DNA of 64,000 nucleotides, taken from positions 1-64,000 of the forward strand of contig JAUSAZ010000169.1 in the NCBI GenBank assembly GCA_030652255.1, given 5' to 3'. Every line of letters begins with the position of its first letter. Positions within the stretch are counted from its first letter, which is position 1. Origin of the DNA: Myxococcales bacterium. Its GTDB lineage: Bacteria; Myxococcota_A; Polyangia; Polyangiales; Ga0077539. Of this stretch, positions 22,028-30,804 are shown piece after piece. A program made the translations under genes and the position numbers. Under the pieces are notes generated by a model. The model made no database searches, was not told where the DNA came from, and saw only the letters and a program-made list of their open reading frames with translations.

Positions 22028-22665
22028 GACGCCCGCCGTCCGCGCGAGCCCGTGGCCCGCGTGCCCTGGGTGGCGACGGGCGGGGGTGGCCGCAGCAGCG
22101 CCCCGAGGGCGTCTCGCACCACCTGCGGGGCGGTGCCCAGCTGCCGACGCTTCGCGGCGGAGAGGGCGAGCATCTGGATGGTCCCCATGACGACGACGAC
22201 GAGCGCGCCCGCGTCGAGGTCGGTGCGGAACGACCCCGCGGCCTGCCCCTCGCGGAGGCACGTCAGCACGAACTCCCGGGTCTTCTGCGCGCAGCCCGCG
22301 AGCCGCGCGGTGCCGCCCTCCGACAGCGCCAGGATGAACTGCTCGGAGAGCATGAGCTGCATGATGCCGACCTGGCCGCCCACCGCGGTGCTGCGCGCCT
22401 CGACGAAGCGATCGAGCCGCTCGCCCGGAGGAAGCCCGGCCGGGGGAAAGGTCGACTCCATCACCGACTCGACCCGCGCCACCACGCCCTCGATGAGCGC
22501 GTCGATGGAGGCGAAGTGCCGGAAGATGGCGCCGCTCGTGAGCCCCACGTGTTCGGCCAGGCTGCGCGTGGTCAGCGCGGCGATGCCCTGGGTCGCGATG
22601 ATATGCAGCGCCGCATCGATCAGCTCGGCCTGCCGGGCCTCGGTGCTGCGTCGGAGTTCAGCCAT
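22024..22665 (-). CDS. TetR-family transcriptional repressor
   Basis: This 213-residue protein has the TetR DNA-binding head at 8-55 (ALHIIATQGIAALTTRSLAEHV, then GLTSGAIFRHFASIDALI) followed by an all-helical ligand-binding domain. It is the first gene of the leftward operon, and a 30-bp perfect palindrome at 22667-22696 ends one base before its ATG. Autorepression of the whole operon, relieved by a small ligand such as the hydroxylase substrate or an aromatic toxin, is the natural model. The stop overlaps the start of the FAD hydroxylase as ATGA. Confidence 0.93.
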   Translation of the reverse strand: MAELRRSTEARQAELIDAALHIIATQGIAALTTRSLAEHVGLTSGAIFRHFASIDALIEGVVARVESVMESTFPPAGLPPGERLDRFVEARSTAVGGQVGIMQLMLSEQFILALSEGGTARLAGCAQKTREFVLTCLREGQAAGSFRTDLDAGALVVVVMGTIQMLALSAAKRRQLGTAPQVVRDALGALLRPPPPVATQGTRATGSRGRRAS

Positions 22666-22666
22666 G

Positions 22667-22696
22667 AGCTTGTAAGTAATCGATTACTTACAAGCT
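22667..22696. promoter_or_regulatory. 30-bp perfect palindromic operator of the TetR operon
   Basis: Left half AGCTTGTAAGTAATC is followed immediately by its exact reverse complement, centred between 22681 and 22682. This AT-rich island stands out in very GC-rich DNA. It lies one base upstream of the tetR ATG, so a repressor bound here would block transcription of the whole operon. Confidence 0.85.
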
Positions 22697-22701
22697 GTCA
22701 A
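22673..22701 (-). promoter_or_regulatory. Candidate sigma-70-type promoter inside the operator
   Basis: On the minus strand a perfect -35 box TTGACA (22701-22696) is followed after 17 bases by TACTTA (22678-22673), a weak -10. The predicted transcript would begin at or near the tetR ATG at 22665, leaving no room for a Shine-Dalgarno. A leaderless message is therefore possible. The promoter lies almost wholly inside the palindrome. Confidence 0.45.
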
Positions 22702-22759
22702 TCACCCTTCGAGGGCGGATGGCGAGACGCGCAGAGGGTGCGCGGGGTACGATCGCGCG

Positions 22760-23878
22760 GTGACCGTGACCAAGGACGCTTCACCGGGACAGAGTGCGGC
22801 CGGGGCCCGCGGGGAGCATGACCTCGCGCGCCCGCAGGAGCTCGCCGACGCCATGCCGCAGATCGTGTGGACGCACGACCGCGACGGGGCGCCCACCTAC
22901 GTCAACCGCCACTGGACGGACTACACGGGGCTCGACCTCGCGGAGACCCTTCGCGTGGGCGCCCACACGCTCGTCCACCCTGACGACCTCCCCGAGGTGG
23001 CGCGGCTGATGGAGGCGTCGCGGTCTGCGGGGGCGGCGGTCGAGGCCACGTACCGGCTGCGCCGCGCGCGCGACGGGGCCTGGCGCTGGCACGCGGCGCG
23101 GGTCGTCCCGCTCGCTGCCGCCGAGGGGCGCGCGACGTCCTTCGTCGGCACCGCGACGGACGTCGACGACCAGCGGCGGGCCGACGAGGTGCAGCGGTTC
23201 CTGCTGCGGGCCGCGGAGGTGCTGGGCACCTCGCTCGACCTCGGCAAGACCCTCGACGACGTCGCCCGGCTCGTCGTCCCCCACCTGGCCGACTGGTGCG
23301 CCATCGACCTGCTCCCGGAGGGCGGCGTGCTCGAGCGCGCGGCCGTGGCCCACGTCGACCCGGCGAAGGTCGCGCTGGCGTGGGACCTCGGGCGCCGGAT
23401 GCCGCCCCGCCCGGACGACCCCCACGGCGCCTACGCCGTCATCCGCGCGCGCCGCGCCGAGCGCCTGGAGGAGATCCCCGACGCGCTGCTCGCCGCGTCC
23501 ATCTCCGACCCCGACATCCTCGCGATCGCCCGCTCGCTAGGGCTGCGCTCGTCGATGTGCGTGCCGCTCGTGGCCCGCGACCGCGCGCTCGGCGCGCTCT
23601 CCCTCGTCTCCGCCGAGTCGGGGCGGCGCTACGGCGAAGGGGACATGGCCTTCGCCGAGGAGTTCGCGCGCCGCATCGCCGTCGCCGTCGACAACGCGCA
23701 GCTGTACGCCCAGGCGACCGAGGCCCGCGCCGTGGCCGAGGCGCTGGCGACCGACGTGGCCCAGCAGAGCCGCGCGGTGGAGACCGCCCTGCTGGCGATG
23801 CGCGCCGAGCGTGACGCCGCGCTCTCCCGGGTCGAGGCCCTCGAGCGTGCGCGCGGCGGGTCGCCGGGCGCCCCGTGA
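22760..23878 (+). CDS. PAS-GAF sensory protein without output domain
   Basis: This 372-residue protein has a PAS domain at about 27-135 (QIVWTHDRDGAPTYVNRHW and a PAC-like FVGTATDVDDQRRADE). A GAF domain spans about 145-320 (HVDPAKV, SSMCVPLVARDRALGALSL), and a C-terminal coiled coil ends the protein. No HisKA, HATPase, GGDEF or DNA-binding domain follows. The GAF is clearly paralogous to that of the hybrid kinase at 31833-34766. It could act as a sensory partner or scaffold for another protein. It starts at GTG 22760 and overlaps the next small gene by GTGA, so the two are a unit. Confidence 0.85.
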   Translation: MTVTKDASPGQSAAGARGEHDLARPQELADAMPQIVWTHDRDGAPTYVNRHWTDYTGLDLAETLRVGAHTLVHPDDLPEVARLMEASRSAGAAVEATYRLRRARDGAWRWHAARVVPLAAAEGRATSFVGTATDVDDQRRADEVQRFLLRAAEVLGTSLDLGKTLDDVARLVVPHLADWCAIDLLPEGGVLERAAVAHVDPAKVALAWDLGRRMPPRPDDPHGAYAVIRARRAERLEEIPDALLAASISDPDILAIARSLGLRSSMCVPLVARDRALGALSLVSAESGRRYGEGDMAFAEEFARRIAVAVDNAQLYAQATEARAVAEALATDVAQQSRAVETALLAMRAERDAALSRVEALERARGGSPGAP

Positions 23879-24147
23879 CCGACCCCCTGCACACCGGCCC
23901 CGAGGGTCCTGCGCTGCGCGCCTTCGCGCTGGAGAAGCTCACGCGCGTGCTCGGCGCGGAGAAGGGGCGGCGCGTGTTCGCCGACGTCCTCTCCGAGGCG
24001 AAGCTCCCGGACGTCTCCACGCCCGACGACCTCTACGTCTTCAGCGAGTGCCTCTCCCGGCGCGGCGGCTTCGAGGCGGCGGTGGGGGGGCTGCTCGGCG
24101 TGGCCGCGGTGCTGCGCGGCGCGACGGCCCGCTCCGCGGTCGCCTGA
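23875..24147 (+). CDS. Small conserved-looking protein coupled to the PAS-GAF protein
   Basis: This 90-residue protein starts at a GTG overlapping the preceding stop (GTGA at 23875). It is mostly helical and acidic/basic in character (FALEKLTRVLGAEKGRRVF, then LYVFSECLSRRGGFEAAVG), with a compact C-terminal helix. No domain is recognised. The coupling suggests it binds or relays from the PAS-GAF protein, as small output or adaptor proteins often do. It is read on the plus strand toward the convergent metalloprotease gene, leaving a 70-base gap. Confidence 0.65.
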   Translation: MTDPLHTGPEGPALRAFALEKLTRVLGAEKGRRVFADVLSEAKLPDVSTPDDLYVFSECLSRRGGFEAAVGGLLGVAAVLRGATARSAVA

Positions 24148-24217
24148 CGCCCGCGGAGCGACTGCCGGGTGGTGGTTGGGAGGGTAGGGAGGGTAGGGAG
24201 GGGATGCGGCGGCGCGA

Positions 24218-27200
24218 TCAGCGCAGCATGCCGTAGCCGAGGAGGCGCGACACGTTGCGGGTGGCGTCGATGAGGCCGACGTAGTCCCGGAACGCCTGCA
24301 GCCGCCTCGCCTGGCGCTGCGGTGAGGCGCTCGCGGGCAGCAGGTCGCCGGCCGCGTCGCGGGTGAGCCGCGGCAGGCCGTCGGGCCCGAGCGCCGGGTT
24401 GCCGCTGGCGTCGCGCTCGACGGCGAAGGTGTCGGCGAGCAGCGCGTTGGCGTGCTGGATCATCCGCGACGCGATGCCGCGGTCGACGGCCCGGCCGCCG
24501 GCGAGGGCGCCGAGGCCGGGGTCGGGGCCGTAGCGCCGGGCGACGTACACGATCCCGGTGTCGGGGTTGAAGAAGCGGATGCGATCGGACTCCCGGATGT
24601 CCACGGCCTCGGCGCCGCCCTCGGTGAAGATCCGCATCTTGTTGATGAGGGTGAGGTCGGTGTTGAGCGACGAGAACAGCATGGAGAAGATCACCGTCGG
24701 CAGCTGCTGCCGGTACCCGAAGTTGGGGTAGAGCAGGGCCGAGCCGTCGGGCCGCGCGGGGATCACGTCGCGGTAGAGCTGGAGCAGCTGCGGCGAGACC
24801 TCCGCCCCGGGGGCCGCGGGGGGCGGGGCGTGCATGGCGACGGTGGCCCAGTCCTCGGACATCACGCCGCCGAGCAGGCGGTCGAGGGCGTTGGGGATGT
24901 CGGTCGCGAAGTTCACCTGGAACTCCCGGCCGTCGAGGTAGAGGTTGCGGCTGATGGACGAGAAGGTCGGCCGGGTGTCCGTCAGCATCATCGCCGCGTA
25001 GGCCTTCTCCATGTAGGTGCCCACGCGGTTGGCGTAGGACTGGTAGTCGAGCGAGCCGCCCTGGCTGTTGTCGTAGTCGTCGGCGATGTAGCGCCCGTCG
25101 ATGATGCCGACGTGGAAGCGGGGCGCGGGGGCGGACTCGTTGGCGTCGAAGATCTCCCGGCGCGCGGCCCGAAGCTCCGGCGTGCTGCGGTCGGCGTCCG
25201 GGTCCGAGGCCTCGTTGGAGACCGCGAAGGGACCCGGCTCGGGCATGAGCATCACGCGGGCGAAGAAGTCGAACTGCTCGGTCTGCGCCGCGAGCGTCGG
25301 GCCGAGGGCGTTGTCGCTCCGGGCGTACACGGCGAAGGCCGCGTCGTTGAGGGCGCCGCGGTAGTAGGCCGTGTCCCGCGCGACGTTCCAGTGGTAGCCG
25401 CGCACCAGGCGGAACATCCGCGACGCGACGGCCGAGGAGACGCTCCAGGCGGCCCACTCGCGCTGGCCGCGGCGGAAGTACATGGCCGGGTACGTGAGGT
25501 CGTACTTGCGGGCGATGGAGCGCGAGACCTCGTAGATGTCCGCGCCCTGGTCGAAGTACTGGATGTGGGGGTAGCCCACGCCGCGGTCCCACGCGACGCG
25601 GTAGCGCCAGCGGAGGGGCCCTCCCTCCGGGGGGACCACGGCGCCGCCGTCGGAGGTACCCGCGCGCACGCGCCAGGAGGGCGCGGCCTCCTCGGGGGCG
25701 CCGCCGTTGTCCGGCTCCGGGTCGTTGGCGTCGTAGACCTGCGACGTCTCCATGTCGGCGAGCGCGGCGTGGTCCCGCGGCCCGAAGCGGCAGATCTTCC
25801 CGTCGACCAGGCGCCAGCGGTAGTACGCCCGCTCCTCGGGCGTGGCGTCGCGGCAGAAGCGCGGGTCGAACACGCCGAGCTGGCGGGCCATCTCGGTGTA
25901 GTGCGCGAGCGCGAGCGGCGCGGCGTCGGGCTCGCCTACGGGGGCGTTGGGGGCCGCGAAGGCGCGGTCCTCGAAGTTGGCGAAGTACTTCTCCGAGAGC
26001 TGCGAGCGGAGGTTGAGCGAGAAGCGCCGCTGGGACGCCGGCGCCTGCCCGCCGCGCGCGGGGTCGGACTCCATCGTCTCGACGACGCGGCCGTACAGGA
26101 TGCCCATGGCGTAGACGTCGTACGACCCGAGGCCCACGGTCTCGCCGAAGCGCTCCCACTGGTACTCCATCGTCGACGTGTTGCCGAAGTAGCTGATGCC
26201 CGCGTGGTGGTTGTCCGCGTCGAGCGGGCGCACGCCGAGCTCCTCGTCGGTCTCCGGGTCGAGGTAGCGCGGGCCCATGCAGTTGTCGGCGTTGCGGTCG
26301 GCCGCGCGGATGACGTCGCAGCTCGCCTGGCTGCAGTTGTCGGCGCGGCAGCTGCGCGAGGCGGCCCCGTTGCGGGTGCGGAGCTGCCAGTACTGCGGGT
26401 TGTAGTTGGGCGCGTCGTAGCTCGACACGGGCAGGTGGTAGAGCCCCATGCTGTGCCCGACCTCGTGCAGCGCGATGCCCTTGAAGGCCTCGATGCGCAG
26501 GTCCTGGAGGATGCGCGCGTTGCGCACCGCGGGGGTGAGGGCGCGGTAGCGCTGCGCGAACCACCGGGCCACGCCCTGCAGGTCGACGGAGCCGACGAGC
26601 GGCGGCGCGCCGGCGTCCTGGAAGCAGAACCCCCGGGCCTCCAGGCGGCTCATGAGCCGGGCGCGCTGCGCGGTGGCCCACTCCGGGTCCATGCGGCGCA
26701 GCGGCGAGGCCCGGTCGAGGGCGTTGCGGTCGAGCGAGCGGCTCGGGTCGACGCCCGCCGCGCGCAGCCACTGCTGGTCGAGCATGTCGGTCTCGAGGCC
26801 GGTGCCGCGGATGAGCGCGGCCCGCTCCTGGAACTCCAGCGCCGTCTGTGACACTCCCCCGTTGACGGCCGTGTCGTCGGCCTGCTGCGCGAGCATCCGC
26901 CGGTGGGAGCGCTCCAGGTGCGCGCCGCCCAGCGCGTCGTTGCCGCCGCCCTGTCGCAGGGCCGCCGCGGCGTGGATGGCGTCCGCGCTGCGGGCCCGGT
27001 CGGCGACGAGCTCGACGTCGGCGCGGCTGCCGCCGGTGCCGATGGTCGACGCGGGGTTGCGGATGTACGAGACCAGGCTCTGCGCCGCCGCGTTGGCCGT
27101 GTACGCCTCGACCGTGAGGTCGTCGAGCGACGGGTCGAGGTAGTGCAGGATCATGCGGATGTAGTCGCGCTGCTGCCCCGCGGCGAACTCCACCGAGCGG

Positions 27201-29131
27201 CCCATGTTGAAGCCGCCGTTGGAGACGACCTCGCCGGTGAGGGGGTCGAAGCCCCAGTGGGCGATGCCGCCGAAGGGCGCGCGGGAGTTGCCGGGCCAGT
27301 AGCTCACGTGGTTGTAGCGGATGTCGCCGAGGCGCACGCGGAAGCCCACCTCGCGGCAGGCGGTGCTGTCGTCGGCGCGCACGGGGTTGTGGCAGACCAC
27401 CACCGCGCGGGGCGTCGCGGGCGCGCCCTCGGGGTCGGGCCGGGGGTCGTCGCCGAGGAAGGCGCCGAGGTGCTGGGCGACGAGCTCGCCGCGGAAGAAG
27501 CGGCGGTGGCAGGTGTCGCGGTCGCCGCCGACGCCGCCGGGGGCGCTCGGGCCGAGCTTGCGGCACTCCACCTCGCGGGCGCTGGCGACGGCGCGGCGCA
27601 CGGCGATGTCCCAGGTGTCGATGATGCCCTCGGTGGCGCCCGCGACGAAGGTCGCGCCCGCGCCGGTGGCGGTGCGCCGGGCGGCCTCGTCGGCGGTGGC
27701 CCAGCGGTAGGTGAGCGCGCCGTCGCCGGACTCCACCTCGACGTGGTCCTGGAACTCGGGCGGCATCTCGGGGTTGGTGTAGTAGGCCACCGGGCGGACG
27801 GTGCGCTCGCGGTAGGGCAGGGTGCAGCGGCCCATCACCGGGTCGCACTGCGAGCCCGGGCGGTTGGCCGACTCGCACGCGTCGGCGGTGCCGTCGGCGT
27901 TGGCGTCGACGCTGCCGTCGGCGACGCCGTCGGCGTTGGCGTCGATGCCCGAGCAGGTGAACTGCGGGTCGAGGTGCGAGCGCTCCCAGATGTTGTGGAT
28001 CATCTGGTAGCGGTGGAAGTTGCGGTCGGTGATGCCGTACTGCTGGTCGTAGCCGCTGCGGGTCGCGCGCGGGCCGCCGACGAGGTCGTAGGGCTGGCGG
28101 GTGAGCTCGAGCGGCTGGAAGTCGCGGTCCTCCACGCGGCGGAAGGCCGTGCGGATGGTGGTCTCCTGCGGGTTGCAGTCGTAGCTGTCGCTGCCCGTGA
28201 AGAAGTTGACCACGAGGCAGGTGGGGAGGGCCTCGCCGAAGGCGTCGCTCGTCTCGGGGTTCACGAGCCACTTCGAGGTGACGTCGAAGTACCCGCCGGG
28301 GTGGTTGCGGGCGTTGGGGGCGGGCACACAGAGCCCGGTGGCGCTGTCGCGCACGGTGCCGGCCGTCATCTCGCAGAAGTTGGGCGCGTTGGGCGAGCGC
28401 GGGCTCTGCTCGTAGTAGCGCACCGGCTGGAACGAGATCGCCCCGAAGAGCGAGCCGTAGAAGAGCCCCGACCAGTCGGGGTTGTCGACCAGGTTGGTCG
28501 ACCAGTCGACGCGCATGGACTCGCGCTCGTACCAGGGCCGGTCGACGATGTTCTCCTCGACGACGTTGAGCTCCTCGCCGGTGGAGGGGTTGTACGCGCG
28601 CCGCCGGTCGAAGTGGCTCTCGATGCGGTAGGCCGCCACGACGATGCCCAGGCGCGACTCCTCGGCGTCGCGGTCGGGGTCGGCGTTGGGGTCGGGCAGC
28701 GGCTGCGGGTTGCGGTTGGTGCCGGGCTGCGGGTCGGGCTGGCGCTGGATCACCGGCCCGTCGGCGTCGGCCACGAACTGGTAGGCCTTGCGGGCCAGCA
28801 GCACGTCCTCCTGGATCTCCCACACGATGCGGTCGACGTCGTCGTAGGTGCCCACCGGCAGCAGCGACTGCGACGCGGGCGCGTCGACGACGAAGTTGTT
28901 CAGATAGAACTGCGGGTTGTCGGCGCGGCTCCCGAGGTCGGCCCCGACGAAGAAGTGCTTGTCGAGGGCCGCCGGGCGTGAGCGGTCGATGGGGTCGCGC
29001 TCCTGCGCGCAGTCGGCGTTGCCGACCGCCAGACCGCCCAGCAGGAGGGCACCCAGCGCCCGGCTCCGGTAGAACGGACGCGTGACGGGCCTCGCCTCGC
29101 GAGCGCACGCCTTCTCGTACTGGTCAGACAT
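24218..29131 (-). CDS. Giant secreted zinc metalloprotease-like protein
   Basis: This 1637-residue protein begins with a basic region and a hydrophobic export segment (ALGALLLGGLAVGNADC, about 27-43). The Cys does not have an ideal lipobox. Around residues 889-899 it has HEVGHSMGLYH, a complete metzincin zinc motif HExxHxxGxxH, with a Met (NTSTMEYQ) downstream that could be the Met-turn. About residues 395-425 hold Asp-rich calcium-binding units of the form DANADGxADG. The rest resembles no common protease family and is unusually long. A surface-bound or secreted protease acting on prey or matrix is likely. ATG 29131 was chosen over 29197 because the export segment follows it. Confidence 0.8.
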   Translation of the reverse strand: MSDQYEKACAREARPVTRPFYRSRALGALLLGGLAVGNADCAQERDPIDRSRPAALDKHFFVGADLGSRADNPQFYLNNFVVDAPASQSLLPVGTYDDVDRIVWEIQEDVLLARKAYQFVADADGPVIQRQPDPQPGTNRNPQPLPDPNADPDRDAEESRLGIVVAAYRIESHFDRRRAYNPSTGEELNVVEENIVDRPWYERESMRVDWSTNLVDNPDWSGLFYGSLFGAISFQPVRYYEQSPRSPNAPNFCEMTAGTVRDSATGLCVPAPNARNHPGGYFDVTSKWLVNPETSDAFGEALPTCLVVNFFTGSDSYDCNPQETTIRTAFRRVEDRDFQPLELTRQPYDLVGGPRATRSGYDQQYGITDRNFHRYQMIHNIWERSHLDPQFTCSGIDANADGVADGSVDANADGTADACESANRPGSQCDPVMGRCTLPYRERTVRPVAYYTNPEMPPEFQDHVEVESGDGALTYRWATADEAARRTATGAGATFVAGATEGIIDTWDIAVRRAVASAREVECRKLGPSAPGGVGGDRDTCHRRFFRGELVAQHLGAFLGDDPRPDPEGAPATPRAVVVCHNPVRADDSTACREVGFRVRLGDIRYNHVSYWPGNSRAPFGGIAHWGFDPLTGEVVSNGGFNMGRSVEFAAGQQRDYIRMILHYLDPSLDDLTVEAYTANAAAQSLVSYIRNPASTIGTGGSRADVELVADRARSADAIHAAAALRQGGGNDALGGAHLERSHRRMLAQQADDTAVNGGVSQTALEFQERAALIRGTGLETDMLDQQWLRAAGVDPSRSLDRNALDRASPLRRMDPEWATAQRARLMSRLEARGFCFQDAGAPPLVGSVDLQGVARWFAQRYRALTPAVRNARILQDLRIEAFKGIALHEVGHSMGLYHLPVSSYDAPNYNPQYWQLRTRNGAASRSCRADNCSQASCDVIRAADRNADNCMGPRYLDPETDEELGVRPLDADNHHAGISYFGNTSTMEYQWERFGETVGLGSYDVYAMGILYGRVVETMESDPARGGQAPASQRRFSLNLRSQLSEKYFANFEDRAFAAPNAPVGEPDAAPLALAHYTEMARQLGVFDPRFCRDATPEERAYYRWRLVDGKICRFGPRDHAALADMETSQVYDANDPEPDNGGAPEEAAPSWRVRAGTSDGGAVVPPEGGPLRWRYRVAWDRGVGYPHIQYFDQGADIYEVSRSIARKYDLTYPAMYFRRGQREWAAWSVSSAVASRMFRLVRGYHWNVARDTAYYRGALNDAAFAVYARSDNALGPTLAAQTEQFDFFARVMLMPEPGPFAVSNEASDPDADRSTPELRAARREIFDANESAPAPRFHVGIIDGRYIADDYDNSQGGSLDYQSYANRVGTYMEKAYAAMMLTDTRPTFSSISRNLYLDGREFQVNFATDIPNALDRLLGGVMSEDWATVAMHAPPPAAPGAEVSPQLLQLYRDVIPARPDGSALLYPNFGYRQQLPTVIFSMLFSSLNTDLTLINKMRIFTEGGAEAVDIRESDRIRFFNPDTGIVYVARRYGPDPGLGALAGGRAVDRGIASRMIQHANALLADTFAVERDASGNPALGPDGLPRLTRDAAGDLLPASASPQRQARRLQAFRDYVGLIDATRNVSRLLGYGMLR

Positions 29132-29313
29132 CGTCTTGAACCTCCATAGGCCCGGAGCGCTCACACGAGTGCCCGTCCCGGGAGCGGGTCGGCGCAACGC
29201 AGAGGCGCTCTTTGAAGGGCAAGAGATGCCTAGATCCGCACGGTTCTACCGTCGAGCCTACGCCCGGAAGCCGCACCGTGCGTCGTGTCCGCCGCGGCCC
29301 GGACGCGCGCTGT

Positions 29314-30771
29314 CTAGACCGCCGGTCGGTCGGGTCTGGGATGCTCGGCGTCGCCGGGCATCGACTCCGCCGCGCGTTGCATCGCCTCCCACAGCGCCTC
29401 GACCTGCGCGCGCTCGGTCGGGTACGAGCCGATGGCCAGCCGCACCATCCAGCGCCCGTCGAGCTTCGCCGGGGTGACGTACACCTCGCCGCTGCGGTTG
29501 AGCCGCTCGGCCCAGGCGAGCGTGTGGCGGTCGAGCGCGTCGGCGTCGAGGCCCGGCGGCTCGTGGCGCACGCACACGGTCTGGAGCACCACCGGGGCCA
29601 GCACCCGCCACCGGGGGCGCGAGAGCACCTGCTCGGCGAGCCAGCGGGCGTTCTCCATGTCGCGGCGCAGCCGTCGCTGGATGCCCGACACCCCTTCACC
29701 CCGCAGCAGGAACCAGAGCTTCAGCGCGCGGAAGCGCCGGCCGAGGGGGATGCCCCAGTCGCGGAGGTTGGTCACCTGCTCGTCGACGCTGCTCTGGAGG
29801 TAGCTCGGGTTGGTGCTCATCACCCGGATCAGGTGCTCGGGGTCGCGGACGTAGTAGAGCGAGCAGTCGAAGGCGGCGCCCAGCCACTTGTGCGCGTTGA
29901 CGACCACGGAGTCCGCCGCCTCGACGCCGCGCCACATCCAGCGGCACTCCGGGAGCGCCATCGCGGCCCCGGCCATCGCGGCGTCGACGTGGAGCCACAC
30001 CCCATGACGGCGCGCGACCTGCGCGATGTCGTCGATGGGGTCGAGCGCCGTGGTGGTGGTGGTGCCGGTGGTGGCGACGACGGCGCAGGGGAGGGCGCCG
30101 CGGGCGAGGTCTCCCCGGATGGCGTCGTCGAGGGCGTCGGCGCGCATCGCGTGGCGCGCGTCGACGGGGATCGTCCGGAGGTTGTCGCGGCCGAAGCCGG
30201 CGAGCAGGGCGGCCTTCTCGATGGAGCTGTGGCCGTGCTCGGACATGTACACCACCAGGGGCCGCTCGCCGGCCTGGAGGCCGCCGCTGGCGAGCGAGTA
30301 GCCGCTGCTGCGCTCGCGGGCGCAGAGCAGGGCGACGAGGGTGCTGGTCGACGCGGTGTCCTGGATGACCCCGCGGAAGGAGTCGGGCAGGCCGAACATC
30401 TGCCGGGTCCAGTCGCAGACGACCTCCTCGAGCTCGGTGAGCGCGGGGCTCGACTGCCAGGACACGCCGAGCACGCCGAGGCCGCTGCTCAGGAAGTCGC
30501 CGAGCACCGACGCGGGGGAGGTGCTCGACGGGAAGTACCCGAAGAACGACGGGTGCTGCCAGTGCGTGAGCCCCCGCAGGATGACCTCGTCGACGTCGCG
30601 AAGCACCCCGGTGAGCGCCTCGGGCTCGGCGGGGGCGGTCGGGGGGAGCCGGGCGCGCACCTCGCCGGGCGCCGCCGGGGACCTCACCGGCATGGCCTCG
30701 ACGCGGGTGTGATAGTCGGCGATCCAGTCGATGAGCGTGTGGCCGAAGCGGCGAAACTCGTCGGGCGTCAT
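29314..30771 (-). CDS. PLP-dependent aromatic-L-amino-acid decarboxylase
   Basis: This 485-residue group II decarboxylase matches animal aromatic amino acid decarboxylases in length and layout. It has the N-terminal FRRFGHTLIDWIADYH, the substrate-loop HWQHPSFFGYFPSSTSPASVLGD, GVIQDTASTSTLVAL, and PLP-binding HVDAAMAG. The PLP Lys295 lies in the motif NAHKWLGAAFDCS. It removes CO2 from an aromatic amino acid to give the amine (tyramine, phenethylamine, tryptamine, dopamine or serotonin class). It lies 33 bases after the aromatic amino acid hydroxylase on the same strand, so hydroxylation followed by decarboxylation is likely. Confidence 0.93.
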   Translation of the reverse strand: MTPDEFRRFGHTLIDWIADYHTRVEAMPVRSPAAPGEVRARLPPTAPAEPEALTGVLRDVDEVILRGLTHWQHPSFFGYFPSSTSPASVLGDFLSSGLGVLGVSWQSSPALTELEEVVCDWTRQMFGLPDSFRGVIQDTASTSTLVALLCARERSSGYSLASGGLQAGERPLVVYMSEHGHSSIEKAALLAGFGRDNLRTIPVDARHAMRADALDDAIRGDLARGALPCAVVATTGTTTTTALDPIDDIAQVARRHGVWLHVDAAMAGAAMALPECRWMWRGVEAADSVVVNAHKWLGAAFDCSLYYVRDPEHLIRVMSTNPSYLQSSVDEQVTNLRDWGIPLGRRFRALKLWFLLRGEGVSGIQRRLRRDMENARWLAEQVLSRPRWRVLAPVVLQTVCVRHEPPGLDADALDRHTLAWAERLNRSGEVYVTPAKLDGRWMVRLAIGSYPTERAQVEALWEAMQRAAESMPGDAEHPRPDRPAV

Positions 30772-30804
30772 GGGAGGGCCTTCGGGGGGGATCGTGGGTG
30801 GCGA

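Noticed and set aside
26900..29000. A ~690-residue plus-strand open frame across the metalloprotease gene
   Set aside because: Composition is Val/Ala/Arg-Gly repeats from antisense codon bias; the minus strand carries the zinc motif and signal peptide.
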